From the NCBI RefSeq assembly GCF_002506515.1, contig NZ_DAXS01000052.1, forward strand, positions 4,795 to 59,401: DNA of 54,607 bases. The letters run 5' to 3'. Source of the DNA: Caldivirga sp. UBA161. GTDB lineage: Archaea > Thermoproteota > Thermoprotei > Thermoproteales > Thermocladiaceae. Of the stretch, positions 7,619 through 16,107 are shown one piece after another. Position 1 is the stretch's first letter, and the number at the start of each line of letters is the position of its first letter. The notes below the pieces were generated by a model. That model was not told where the DNA came from. It worked only from the letters and a program-made list of their open reading frames with translations, and made no database searches. A program made the translations under genes and the position numbers.

Positions 7619-7886
7619 TTAACATGGATTAAGCTTTAAACCATCATAAAGTGCCTTACATCTATCCTTTAACATTAACTTAACACCTGCATTATTTAGA
7701 AAATCCTCCATGCTTTTAACAATTAAGTCAATAGGTAATTCATCAGCAATAAATGACATATCCTCCACAGTACTCCACGTAACCTTACCCCTAATAATAA
7801 CCAACATATCAAAGCCGCTTGAAGACCTATTACTACCCTAGCCCTGGAGCCGAAGAGTATTATAGTCGATTAACTTAATTAACGTT
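7619..7886 (-). pseudogene. Frameshifted minimal nucleotidyltransferase (MNT antitoxin) remnant
   Basis: Reading the minus strand in three frames recovers an MNT-type protein: LIKLIDY, shift near 7860, ILFGSRAR, shift at the G-run 7836-7838, then SNRSSSGFDMLVIIRG and on to the stop at 7619. GSRARG followed by S-x-F/Y-D is the DNA polymerase beta-like catalytic signature of MNT antitoxins, which modify the HEPN toxin. One G missing from the run splits the motif, and the 20-30 residues normally before ILFGSRAR are absent. So the gene has at least two indels and a lost N-terminus. Sequencing error in the G-run is possible, but it cannot explain all of the defects. Confidence 0.7.
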
Positions 7887-7887
7887 A

Positions 7888-8109
7888 CTAAATTATGAGT
7901 GAATGGGTATGAACCAGCCCCATAAATAATACATCATTAGCATATAATTCAACTGCCTGATGCGATGCATAACAGGTTAGCCAGAACCTACCTTCCCTTA
8001 ACGCATACTTGGCAACCTCAAACCAATCCTCAGCCCTCTTAATTAACTCCGACACAATAGTGTTAAACCATGGGTTTCTAATAAATTTAAGTAGGTTGCA
8101 ATTATTCAA
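7888..8109 (-). pseudogene. Truncated HEPN-domain protein (toxin of HEPN/MNT pair)
   Basis: The open frame encodes the first half of a HEPN domain: LIKRAEDWFEVAKYALREG, then YASHQAVELYANDVLF and LVHTHSL, after which it ends abruptly at 73 aa instead of about 120-130. The Arg-x(4-6)-His ribonuclease motif expected in the later helices is missing. The frame starts directly behind the atpB stop; a GTG at 8055 is a more typical HEPN start. It ends two bases before the recoverable MNT remnant, so one deletion probably removed both the HEPN C-terminus and the MNT N-terminus. Confidence 0.65.
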
Positions 8110-9543
8110 TTAAGCCTTAACTCCCTCATCTTTAATAGACTTGAATATACCCTCCCTATAGTACCTCTTTGATACTTCAGGTGGGATATTGGAGTACTCA
8201 TCATCAGGTAGTATGCTTAATGCATCCCACGCTATGTCAAGGGTCTGCTCAAAGGTCCTCCTCTCATAGAAGCCTTGGGCTATGAACCTCCTCTCAAACT
8301 CATCAGCGAACCTGAGATACCTCCTCTCACGCCAACTTAAGTTACCTTCACCAACTAGGACAGCTAGATTCCTAACATCCAGTGCCCTGGAGTAGGCTGA
8401 TATGAGTTGGTTAGCCACGTACTTGTGATCATCCCTAGTCTTACCTTCACCAACAGCATCCTTCATGAGCCTTGATAGGCTCATTAGGACATCGAAGGGT
8501 GGGTAAATGCCCTTACCCCACATTGACCTTGATAGGACTAGCTGGCCCTCGGTTATGTAGCCTGTTAAGTCAGGTACTGGGTGTGTTATGTCATCGTGAG
8601 GCATGGTTAGTATCGGGAATTGGGTGACGCTGCCCCTCCTACCCCTTGCCCTACCCGCCCTCTCGAATATTGAAGCTAAGTCAGTGTACATGTAGCCTGG
8701 GTAACCCCTCCTACCCGGTAACTCACCCTTTGCTGATGAAAGCTCCCTAAGGGCTTCAGCATAATTAAGCATATCACTTAATATCACTAGGACGTGGTAA
8801 TCCCTCTGCCAAGCCAAGTACTCGGCTATGGTTAAGGCTGTCCTAGGCGTGAGTATCCTCTCGGCTATTGGGTCGCTGGCTAGGTTCATTACCAGGACTA
8901 GCCTCCTTAAGGCGCCTGTCCTCCTGAACTCATCAATGAAGAATAAAGCCTCCTCAGTCCTAAGCCCAATAGCTGCGAAGACTATTGCAAACTCCTCCTC
9001 ACTACCCCTAACCGTGGCTTGCCTTGCAACCTGGGCTGCAAGCATATTATGCGGTAAACCAGTGCCTGAGAATATGGGTAACTTCTGCCCCCTAACCATG
9101 GTGTAGAGCCCATCTATTGCACTAACACCAGTCTCAATGGGTTCCTCAGGGTAATCCCTGGCGTATGGGTTAAGTGGCTCACCGTTAACGTCAAGGAAGT
9201 CCTCTGCTGGAGGCATGGATAAGGAATCCCTTGGAACACCCCTACCACTTATTATCCTACCCAGTAAATCCTCGGATACAGGAAGCCTTAGGGTGGTTCC
9301 ATAGAACCTAACCGTTGAGCCGCTTGCAGGTAAGCCTAATGTACCAGTTAAGACTTGGGCTATGGCGTAGTCGGGCCCAACTTCAATAACTTGAATAAGC
9401 CTAGGTTCCCCATCAGGCCCGGTTACAACACCCATTTCACCGTAGGCTACCTCCTTAGTCCTCTCAATAACTATTAAGGGTCCCTTAACCTCCCTAACAG
9501 TCTTATACTCCTGTATCCCCTTAATCTCAAGAAGCTTAGACAT
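8110..9543 (-). CDS. atpB: A-type (V/A) ATP synthase subunit B
   Basis: Non-catalytic nucleotide-binding subunit of the A1 headpiece, alternating with catalytic subunit A around the central stalk. The 477-aa protein has family landmarks GPDGEPRLIQVIEVGPDYA, GISAIDG-type segment ETGVSAIDGL, LPIFSGTGLPHNMLAAQVAR (a degenerate P-loop as usual in B), IERAGRARG and TQFPILTMPHDDITHPVPDLTGYI. Length is typical. It stands alone, apart from the other ATP synthase genes, and shares a symmetric promoter with the divergent trm5-like gene. The HEPN remnant begins immediately after its stop codon. Confidence 0.95.
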   Translation of the reverse strand: MSKLLEIKGIQEYKTVREVKGPLIVIERTKEVAYGEMGVVTGPDGEPRLIQVIEVGPDYAIAQVLTGTLGLPASGSTVRFYGTTLRLPVSEDLLGRIISGRGVPRDSLSMPPAEDFLDVNGEPLNPYARDYPEEPIETGVSAIDGLYTMVRGQKLPIFSGTGLPHNMLAAQVARQATVRGSEEEFAIVFAAIGLRTEEALFFIDEFRRTGALRRLVLVMNLASDPIAERILTPRTALTIAEYLAWQRDYHVLVILSDMLNYAEALRELSSAKGELPGRRGYPGYMYTDLASIFERAGRARGRRGSVTQFPILTMPHDDITHPVPDLTGYITEGQLVLSRSMWGKGIYPPFDVLMSLSRLMKDAVGEGKTRDDHKYVANQLISAYSRALDVRNLAVLVGEGNLSWRERRYLRFADEFERRFIAQGFYERRTFEQTLDIAWDALSILPDDEYSNIPPEVSKRYYREGIFKSIKDEGVKA

Positions 9544-9550
9544 TAATTAA

Positions 9551-9576
9551 ACCGCGCGGTGATTAGTTTTTAACTA
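9551..9576. promoter_or_regulatory. Symmetric divergent promoter: shared TATA element plus GC palindrome
   Basis: TAGTTtttAACTA (9564-9576) is an odd-length palindrome centred at 9570, exactly 27 bp from the atpB ATG on one side and 27 bp from the trm5 ATG on the other, so it can act as TATA box for both leaderless genes. A perfect 10-bp palindrome ACCGCGCGGT (9551-9560) lies between the TATA element and atpB, with a matching AGCGCG (9579-9584) on the other side. The palindrome may be an operator or a BRE-related element. Confidence 0.6.
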
Positions 9577-9596
9577 TTAGCGCGAATACCAGTTAA

Positions 9597-10445
9597 ATGA
9601 AGCTTAAGGATGAGTTGAAGGGTGTTGTACCCCAGGATTTACTAAGCCTAGTACCCTCAGGCTTCGACATAATTGGGTCTAGGTCCGGGGCTGTGGCCAT
9701 TGTGGAAATACCCAGTGAATTAGAGGATTACAAGTACGAGATAGCTAAGGCAATAATTAAGAGTAGTAGGAATGTTAAGGCAGTGTTGAGGAGGATTGGG
9801 CCTAGGAGTGGTGAGTTTAGGCTATATAGTTACGAGAGGTTAATCGGCGACACCACTGAGGTTATTCACATTGAGTCTGGGGTTAGGTTAATGCTTGACC
9901 CAACTAAGGTATTCTTCTCCCCTAGGGATCAGTACGATAGGATTGATTTAGCGTCAAGAGTTAATGATAATGAGGTAATAGCCTACTTATTCGCTGGAAT
10001 AGCACCATACGCATTCATAATACTTAAACATAAACCCACCGTACGCCTAATATATGCCGTGGAAATAAACCCAGAGGCAATTAAGTACATTGAGGTTAAC
10101 GTGAGGTTAAATAAGGCTAGGGGTAAGGTGGTGCCCATTGAGTATGATGCATCAGCATTCTGCCGGAAAATGAGGGATAGGTTCCATAGGGTAATAATGA
10201 CCCTACCCCTGGGCGCCCACCAGTACTTACGTGATGCCATAGGATGCGTAACTAATGGGGGTACAGTAAACTTCTACCACACCGGCCCAGAGGAGGACCC
10301 CTTTAAGGATGCTGAGGAGGCTATTATGAGGCACTGCGCCAATGTTAATGTTGAATGCAGGATAATTAATAGGAGGATTGTTAGAGAGTACGCCCCCAGG
10401 GTATATAAGGTTAGGGTTGACTTTGAAGTAAACAAGGGAAAATAA
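9597..10445 (+). CDS. trm5: Trm5-like tRNA (guanine-N1)-methyltransferase
   Basis: Class I SAM methyltransferase of the Trm5/TYW2 family; Trm5 makes m1G37 next to the tRNA anticodon. It shows VFFSPRDQYDR (cf. FSPR-x-x-x-ER), VIAYLFAGIAPYAF in place of the usual VVDMFAGVGPF, YAVEINPEAIKYIEVNVRLN (SAM ribose-binding segment) and VIMTLPLGAHQYL in place of VIMNLPxxAH. The change of Asn to Thr in the NLP motif and the loss of DMFAG suggest a divergent paralogue or altered activity. Length (282 aa) lacks the N-terminal D1 extension of the longest Trm5 forms. It diverges from atpB. Confidence 0.75.
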   Translation: MKLKDELKGVVPQDLLSLVPSGFDIIGSRSGAVAIVEIPSELEDYKYEIAKAIIKSSRNVKAVLRRIGPRSGEFRLYSYERLIGDTTEVIHIESGVRLMLDPTKVFFSPRDQYDRIDLASRVNDNEVIAYLFAGIAPYAFIILKHKPTVRLIYAVEINPEAIKYIEVNVRLNKARGKVVPIEYDASAFCRKMRDRFHRVIMTLPLGAHQYLRDAIGCVTNGGTVNFYHTGPEEDPFKDAEEAIMRHCANVNVECRIINRRIVREYAPRVYKVRVDFEVNKGK

Positions 10446-10451
10446 CCTACA

Positions 10452-10471
10452 CTTAATTAGTTTTAATTAAG
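10452..10471. terminator. AT-rich perfect hairpin after trm5
   Basis: CTTAATTA, loop GTTT, TAATTAAG: eight perfect base pairs, seven bases behind the trm5 stop codon. It may end or stabilise the transcript. It lies between convergent genes and could serve either. Confidence 0.3.
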
Positions 10472-10515
10472 AGTATACTCAACTTAAGTACCCGTTGAAA
10501 AGCATTCCCACTTAA

Positions 10516-10974
10516 TTACAGGAATCTGGGCATCTCCTCCCCTCCCCTCTGTTGCCCACTCTCTTGTGCACCGCCAATCCTATGCTCAAAATACAGCCTC
10601 AGTATCTCCGGTACCTCACCAGCTGCATCATACTTCCTCAGTAAGTCAAGGTACTGCCCAGTGTGCTCAAGGTCAATCTTTATGAAGTTAACAGCCAGCT
10701 CACGTAGCTTAGCCTCAAGTTCCTTCAACATATCTGGCGTCATTATTGACGTTATGAGTGGGTTATTTAACCATGACTCAAAATCCTTAGCTGTACGCTC
10801 TATGTAATATATCATGGCTTGCGCTGAGAGTAGTAATGTGTACCTATCCTGGCTCTTAACGTAGTCGGCATACTTCTGTAAATCATCTATTAGCTTCCTT
10901 TGGCTTATTAACCAGCCATCAAGCCTATTTATTAACCCCTTTATGTGAGCCTTAACCTGACTCTCCACGCTCAT
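10516..10974 (-). CDS. DUF2153-like helical protein
   Basis: 153-aa, mostly helical soluble protein that I match to the archaeal DUF2153 family, from memory and without a search. Features: ESQVKAHIKGLINRLDGWL at the N-terminus, a middle segment DRYTLLLSAQAMIYYIERTAKDFESWL, and MTPDMLKELEAKLRELA. The last 20 residues are a disordered Gly/Gln-rich tail. The longer reading frame up to 11025 would include the TATA sequence (tttaaatat, around 11004-11012), so I prefer the ATG at 10974. Function unknown. Confidence 0.6.
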   Translation of the reverse strand: MSVESQVKAHIKGLINRLDGWLISQRKLIDDLQKYADYVKSQDRYTLLLSAQAMIYYIERTAKDFESWLNNPLITSIMTPDMLKELEAKLRELAVNFIKIDLEHTGQYLDLLRKYDAAGEVPEILRLYFEHRIGGAQESGQQRGGEEMPRFL

Positions 10975-11033
10975 GTTTAACACTAATCCTACTACATAAC
11001 CGCTATATTTAAACCTTTGCCCCAAACATTATA

Positions 11034-11137
11034 CTCTACTCAATTATAATTAATGTTTATATAATATAATGGTTAATCACGCATTAAGTTAAGAATCTAA
11101 ACCTATAATATTAAATTTATTATAATTAATAGTAGAG
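11034..11137. repeat. AT-rich element with 7-bp inverted ends and internal 12-bp direct repeats
   Basis: CTCTACT (11034-11040) and its reverse complement AGTAGAG (11131-11137) border a 104-bp AT-rich segment. Just inside each end lies the same 12-mer ATTATAATTAAT (11043-11054 and 11119-11130), in direct orientation. The arrangement could be a tiny foldback element, a regulator-binding region or chance in AT-rich DNA. No target-site duplication was seen. It lies in a 600-bp non-coding stretch (11026-11611) that otherwise holds only the pseudogene below. Confidence 0.3.
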
Positions 11138-11153
11138 TTAATGCAACTACTGC

Positions 11154-11485
11154 CTAAGCAGGGTAAGTGCTAACCGCCAACCTAGCCGCATTATAACCCG
11201 GCACACTAGTCACCCACCCATCCGGGTAATTACCAGCACCCCTGGAATAGGTTAAGGAACTGGGTCCTGTACCTTGACCTTCCATTAAGTATGGTGCCCT
11301 CATTGGAATGCGGTTAACACCACCATTAGGTGCATTATACATTGCATCAGCATCCCTAGGCGTTAACTCCTCTATCGCCCACTAATATTATGCATTATGC
11401 CCAGTAATGAATCTAAGCCACCCATGAACTCTAAAATAACCCCGCCCCCGGCTTCACCAAGACTTAATGGTATTGCCGCCTTCTT
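11154..11485 (-). pseudogene. Decayed FAD-dependent phytoene dehydrogenase-like oxidoreductase
   Basis: Two out-of-register pieces of one protein remain. Piece A (11372-11485) encodes SLGEAGGGVILEFMGGLDSL, resembling the mid-protein GGG-V-x-x-P-x-GGM segment of CrtI-like dehydrogenases. Piece B (11154-11381) encodes WAIEELTPRDADAMYNAPNG and ends YPDGWVTSVPGYNAARLAV, closely like the family C-terminus HPGGGVTGVPGYNAAR that binds FAD. The join is a frameshift near 11374, and the N-terminal Rossmann domain and the region between the pieces are missing. Clearly non-functional as a dehydrogenase. Confidence 0.55.
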
Positions 11486-11582
11486 TTACTTAAATTATAT
11501 AGGGCTACATATAAAATATTACTGCTAACGTGAAAATAGCTCAGCCCTTAGCATGAATACCGATTAAGTGGAATTGTAAACG

Positions 11583-11590
11583 CTTAAAAA
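11583..11590 (+). promoter_or_regulatory. TATA box of apgM
   Basis: cttaaaaa is centred 25 bp before the apgM ATG, indicating a leaderless mRNA. Confidence 0.6.
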
Positions 11591-11611
11591 GCATAGGTTC
11601 CACATCTAAGT

Positions 11612-12877
11612 ATGAAGCTGCTTTTCCTAGTACTGGATGGAGCCGCCGATAGGCCTAATGAGAGGGGGGAGACGCCATTATCGATGGCTAAGAAGCCTAA
11701 CTTAGATTCACTGGCTGTCCAAGGGGCCTTAGGCTTCCATTATCCCTTAGGAGTAGGTAGGGCCCCTGAGAGTGATGCAGCAGTATTATCCATACTTGGT
11801 TATAACCCAGATAAATACTATACAGGTAGGGGCCCCCTTGAGGCCCTTGGGGTTGGTTATAGTATTAAGGAGGGTTATGAGGTTGCCTTTAGGGCTAACT
11901 TCGCCACCATTAATCCTGAATCAAGGATTATTCTTGATAGGAGGGTTGGCAGGAGCCTTGAGTCCTGGGAAGCCCAGGAGTTGGCTAAAGCAGTGGATGG
12001 TATTGAACTTGGAGGTGGTTTAGGGTATGCTAGGGTTATAGCAACCATTGGCCATAGGGCTGTGGTTATTATTGGAGTTAAATCAGGGCGCCTTAGTGGG
12101 GATGTTACTAATAATGACCCAGCCTACGTTAGGGTTGGTAAAGTATCTGTAGCTGTACCTAACCCTGATAATAGGATCACCCAGATAAGACCCCTAAACC
12201 CTCAGGATGAGGCAGCGTCATTAACGGCTAAGTTAGCTAATGAATTCGTTGATAAGGTAATAAACATACTTAAGGACCACCCATTAAATAAGGAGAGGGC
12301 TAGGAAGGGTTTACTGCAGGCTAACGTAATACTGATAAGGGATGCCGGTGACTCATTACCTAAAGTAACGCCAATAAACCAACTCCATGGGCTTAAATTC
12401 GGTGCAGTAGCCGAGATGCCTGTGGAGAGGGGTATTGCCAGGGCTCTTGGCATGGATATTGAGGAGGTTAAGCTCTATAATGCTCCCAAGGATGAGGTTC
12501 TTGGTGAACGCTTTGAAGCCACCATGAGGCTCCTGGAGAGGGTTGATGTGGCCTACGTCCACTTAAAGGGGCCTGATGAACCAGGCCATGATGGTGACTT
12601 GAAGGGGAAGATTAAGGCGATAGAGGATATTGATGAGTATTATGTGGCTAGGTTAGTTAAAGGCAATTGGAGTGACTCAATACTGGTTACCAGTGATCAT
12701 GCAACCCCATGGTCACTGAAGGCGCATAGCGATGATCCAGTACCGATAATGCTTAAGTCACGTAGGGTTAAGGCAGATGGCTTAACGCTAAATGAGGTTA
12801 ACGCCAGTAAGGGTAGCCTAGGTAGGTTTGAGTACGGTTGGTTAATAATGAGTAGGCTTAAGGAGCTTGTCTTCTAG
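11612..12877 (+). CDS. apgM: 2,3-bisphosphoglycerate-independent phosphoglycerate mutase, archaeal type
   Basis: Interconverts 3- and 2-phosphoglycerate in glycolysis and gluconeogenesis. Alkaline phosphatase-superfamily metalloenzyme of 421 aa. LVLDGAADRP at the N-terminus carries the first metal-binding Asp; GRAPESDAAVLSILGYNP holds the nucleophilic Ser near residue 54; VTSDHATPWSLKAHSDDPVP near the C-terminus provides His/Asp metal ligands. HLKGPDEPGHDGD is another metal-site segment. Length and motifs match archaeal aPGAM. Monocistronic. Confidence 0.95.
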   Translation: MKLLFLVLDGAADRPNERGETPLSMAKKPNLDSLAVQGALGFHYPLGVGRAPESDAAVLSILGYNPDKYYTGRGPLEALGVGYSIKEGYEVAFRANFATINPESRIILDRRVGRSLESWEAQELAKAVDGIELGGGLGYARVIATIGHRAVVIIGVKSGRLSGDVTNNDPAYVRVGKVSVAVPNPDNRITQIRPLNPQDEAASLTAKLANEFVDKVINILKDHPLNKERARKGLLQANVILIRDAGDSLPKVTPINQLHGLKFGAVAEMPVERGIARALGMDIEEVKLYNAPKDEVLGERFEATMRLLERVDVAYVHLKGPDEPGHDGDLKGKIKAIEDIDEYYVARLVKGNWSDSILVTSDHATPWSLKAHSDDPVPIMLKSRRVKADGLTLNEVNASKGSLGRFEYGWLIMSRLKELVF

Positions 12878-12947
12878 CCTTTAATTAATGCATGAGTATT
12901 AACAAGGCTTATAAATTCACTTAATAGGTACTTAACGTGCTGAAGCG

Positions 12948-14042
12948 ATGATGGAGGAGTTAGAGTTACTTGAGGCTAAGTATCAGGGCGCAGTGGCTAG
13001 GAGTAGGGAGGCTCTTGAGCTTGACTTCAGTATTAGGTATGGTGATAGAATGAGCCTTATGCTTAATGAGGCCCTTAAAGTTTATTTCCTTGACCTTGAC
13101 AGTAAGGTTAAGGTTAGGAGAACCATAGTTGATGAAATGGAGTATAGGGTTGAGGGCCTCATTAAGGCTAGGTTAAGTTCACTAAACCTAAGCCTTAACC
13201 CAATACTAGTAACCTGGTACTATATTGGTAATGGTGAACGCGTGGATAGGCTTAAGGAGCTTCTAAGCCTGGCTGGTTATGGGATAAGCATTGATGACTA
13301 CGTTAAGGCTGGTTTCCTCATGAGGATTGATAAATCAACAGTGGTAATACCTGAATACCTAGCAGGCTACTTATCTAGTGCTGGTTCACCGCAGCAGTTG
13401 GATTCATCATCAATAGTGTACGGTAATATTGATAACCCATTGTTCATGGTTGCCCTAGAGGCCATTGCAAGGAATCTTAAACCCATTGAAGGATTCATAA
13501 AGGCCTTCTATGGTCAGGGTATTAGGGATGCCTTAACTAGTGGTTTACTTAGTCAAGTTGCTAAGCTACATGATGGTGAAGTCCTAGTTAATCCATTAAT
13601 TGACTTAAGAAGCCTTAGACTAGGATTAGCTAGGGCTAAGAACACTAGGGCTAAGGTGATTAAGCACTCATTATCAATGTACGGTAAATACATGTTCGAT
13701 AAGGAAATATACTGCGGTATTAACTACATGTTCACCTACAGTTCAAGGAGCCTTGTAGTTTATTTATGTCCATGGACACCACACTATAAGTCAATAATAA
13801 GCAAGCATCACGGCGTAAGGAGCCTCATAGTGCTGGGTGTTAGGTTTAGGGAAAGCATGATTGAGTTCCTTAACTTAGAGAAGTATAAAAGGCCCAACCT
13901 ATTGAAGGTAATGTTCATTACGTTTGACCAAGCTTTAGGTGAAATTCATGCAATATACCAGAATGAAAGCAGGAGCCTAATGGATGATGTATTAGATATT
14001 CTATATGAATCAAACTACAGGGTTACTGAAGTAACATACTAG
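12948..14042 (+). CDS. Orphan protein, 364 aa
   Basis: Not recognised. It is a soluble, helix-rich protein. Residues 80-140 (SLNPILVTWYYIGNGERVDRLKELLSL then SIDDYVKAGFLMRIDKSTVVIPEYL) look like a winged-helix or all-helical domain. The C-terminal third contains several Cys, Tyr and His (KEIYCGINYMFTYSS, VVYLCPWTPHYKSIISKHHGV) in a strand-rich context, perhaps a nuclease-like or structural domain, but I see no known catalytic motif. A ggcttataaattc TATA element lies about 34 bp upstream. Probably lineage-specific. Confidence 0.6.
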   Translation: MMEELELLEAKYQGAVARSREALELDFSIRYGDRMSLMLNEALKVYFLDLDSKVKVRRTIVDEMEYRVEGLIKARLSSLNLSLNPILVTWYYIGNGERVDRLKELLSLAGYGISIDDYVKAGFLMRIDKSTVVIPEYLAGYLSSAGSPQQLDSSSIVYGNIDNPLFMVALEAIARNLKPIEGFIKAFYGQGIRDALTSGLLSQVAKLHDGEVLVNPLIDLRSLRLGLARAKNTRAKVIKHSLSMYGKYMFDKEIYCGINYMFTYSSRSLVVYLCPWTPHYKSIISKHHGVRSLIVLGVRFRESMIEFLNLEKYKRPNLLKVMFITFDQALGEIHAIYQNESRSLMDDVLDILYESNYRVTEVTY

Positions 14043-14153
14043 TTACATTAATGATTACTTAAAAATTAATTAACTCACTAAATTGAATTAAGCACCCACA
14101 TATGGTTGCTAAATGCGGAAAGAGGGTTAAATTAATTTAATTAATGATCCCAT

Positions 14154-16016
14154 TTAAAGCACGTACTCAAATTCACTAAGCCCAAGCCTCCTCAACGTGT
14201 CCCTAGTGGGTTTACCATCAACCCACCCCCTTAATTTATAGTACGTCTTAATACCCTCATCAAACATCCTTGAAGCCGAATGACCCTTAGCAGGCCCATC
14301 GGGTATTGGTTCTCTCATTCTAGGCGGCAGCTCATCCTTAACCCACTTACCCTCCCTAACCCAGAAGAGCCTCTCCACGTTAAATATGCGTTCTCCAATT
14401 GTTAAAACATCATCAGGCATTAAGTCCCAGCCGTAGGCGGCATTATACAGGTTAGCTATATCCTGCTCAGTGTTAACGTTAGGCACTAGATTCTCGAACT
14501 TACAGAATATCGATGAATCAACCACTGCAAACAAGTCCTGATTCCACTTAACTAACCTAGCCTGCAGATCAATACCTGTAGGTGAGTCATCGTGAGGATC
14601 AACTTTACCCGCCTTACCAAAGACAGTACCTAATATCTCCCATGTTGGCGTGTAGGCTTCAAGGTGATCCCCACCCCTATTTGCCGTATAGTATGCCAGT
14701 GCGAAGCCCTTATGTGCCCTTGGATCATATGCAGGCAACCCCTGTCCTCTAGCCCCAGTGAAGGTTTCAGGGGCATTATACTTCAAGGCAAGCCTATAAT
14801 CACCCTCAGCCAGCTCATCGCCAATACCCTCCCTATAAGCTATCTTATAGGTTAAGTCAATGTAGGAGGCTGCATCACTCCAGTCCACATCAAGCTTAAG
14901 CTTACCCATTCTGCTTAACTCAGTTGCAACAGCCAGTGTATTACCTAGGCTTATAGTATCCATGCCTAATTCATTAGCAAGCTTCTCAAGCTTAAGGACG
15001 GGTTCAGCGTTAGTTAATCCAATGTTAGGCCCCAATGCCCAAGTGTTCTCATACTCGTACTTAATCTTCTCACCTGGAACCTTAAATGGCCCACTCTTAA
15101 CCATTGTTATTTGAGTACAGGCTATTGGGCAATTGAAGCAACCATGAGTCTCCACAACATACTTACTCTTAATTAACTCACCACTAACATCATCAACATT
15201 CTTAATTAATCCAGTGCCGGCGAAATTATAGTGGGGTAGGCCTCCAACAGCTTGAACAAGATTCATGAGGACGTTAGTGCCATAGGCATGTAGAGCCTTA
15301 GTTGTGTCGTGTGTTACAAGCCTTTTCACAATCTCATTATTAACCTTCATGAATGTGCTTTTATCAACCAACTCCCTATACAGGTCCCTCGTCCCCCACA
15401 CTAATATGCCCTTAAGCCTCTTACTACCCATAACAGCCCCCACTCCACCGCGCCCTGCAAACCTTTCATAGTCTGAGAACCTGATGCCAGCGAACTTAAC
15501 TAGGTTTTCACCAGCAGGGCCTATTACGGCTACACCAGCCTTAGTCTCATCAGGTGGGAACCCGTTCTCAGTTAGGATTATCCTAGTGGCTGAGCCAGTC
15601 CACTTACCCCAAATATGCCTGGCAGGCCTTAATGATGGCTCCCCATTCTTAACAACGAGGTAAACTGGTTCCTCAGCCTTACCCTCAATGATTATGCCAT
15701 CGTAACCCGACCTCCTTAACCAGTAGGAGAAGTTACCACCTGCATTAGAGTGAGTATAGACTCCATTTAACACTGATCTTGTACTAACATTAACCCTACT
15801 TGTGGATAAAGTAGCTACTCCACTGAGTGGACCTGAGAATATGTAAAGCTTATTGCTGGGTTCAAGAGGGTTAATGCCCCTTGGTATTTCCTTAAAGGCA
15901 TAGTATGCAGCTAAACCCCTACCGCCTAGGAATAATTTTAGTAAATCATCCTTAATAACCTCCTCCCTGAAGGATTCAGTTGATAAATCCACTCTAAGTA
16001 TTCTGAAAACAGCCAT
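14154..16016 (-). CDS. aor: Aldehyde:ferredoxin oxidoreductase (tungsten)
   Basis: Tungstopterin enzyme oxidising aldehydes to acids with ferredoxin as acceptor. The N-terminal beta domain is shown by GGRGLAAYYAFKEI, FSGPLSGVATLSTSRVNVST, and THSNAGGNFSYWLRRSGYDG. The [4Fe-4S] cysteines are in THGCFNCPIACTQ (about 293-304), with a fourth likely in SSIFCKFENL. The pterin-binding EYENTWALGPNIG and GDHLEAYTPTWE segments are present. 620 aa is normal. Which of the AOR/FOR/GAPOR/WOR paralogues it is cannot be told here. It has an atatttaaaa TATA element near 16045. Confidence 0.92.
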   Translation of the reverse strand: MAVFRILRVDLSTESFREEVIKDDLLKLFLGGRGLAAYYAFKEIPRGINPLEPSNKLYIFSGPLSGVATLSTSRVNVSTRSVLNGVYTHSNAGGNFSYWLRRSGYDGIIIEGKAEEPVYLVVKNGEPSLRPARHIWGKWTGSATRIILTENGFPPDETKAGVAVIGPAGENLVKFAGIRFSDYERFAGRGGVGAVMGSKRLKGILVWGTRDLYRELVDKSTFMKVNNEIVKRLVTHDTTKALHAYGTNVLMNLVQAVGGLPHYNFAGTGLIKNVDDVSGELIKSKYVVETHGCFNCPIACTQITMVKSGPFKVPGEKIKYEYENTWALGPNIGLTNAEPVLKLEKLANELGMDTISLGNTLAVATELSRMGKLKLDVDWSDAASYIDLTYKIAYREGIGDELAEGDYRLALKYNAPETFTGARGQGLPAYDPRAHKGFALAYYTANRGGDHLEAYTPTWEILGTVFGKAGKVDPHDDSPTGIDLQARLVKWNQDLFAVVDSSIFCKFENLVPNVNTEQDIANLYNAAYGWDLMPDDVLTIGERIFNVERLFWVREGKWVKDELPPRMREPIPDGPAKGHSASRMFDEGIKTYYKLRGWVDGKPTRDTLRRLGLSEFEYVL

Positions 16017-16107
16017 TAGTAATTAGCTGGTATTCTCTTTTTAAATATTTCTTAGTATTTTAATTAAAGTTTATGAATATTTTTAATATTTTATGAACTA
16101 TAAGCCT

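Noticed and set aside
8828..9106. Open frames of 60-140 codons antisense to atpB, glyS, hel308, srp54 and other genes
   Set aside because: They mirror strongly coding genes, have reversed codon composition and no promoter; they are shadows.
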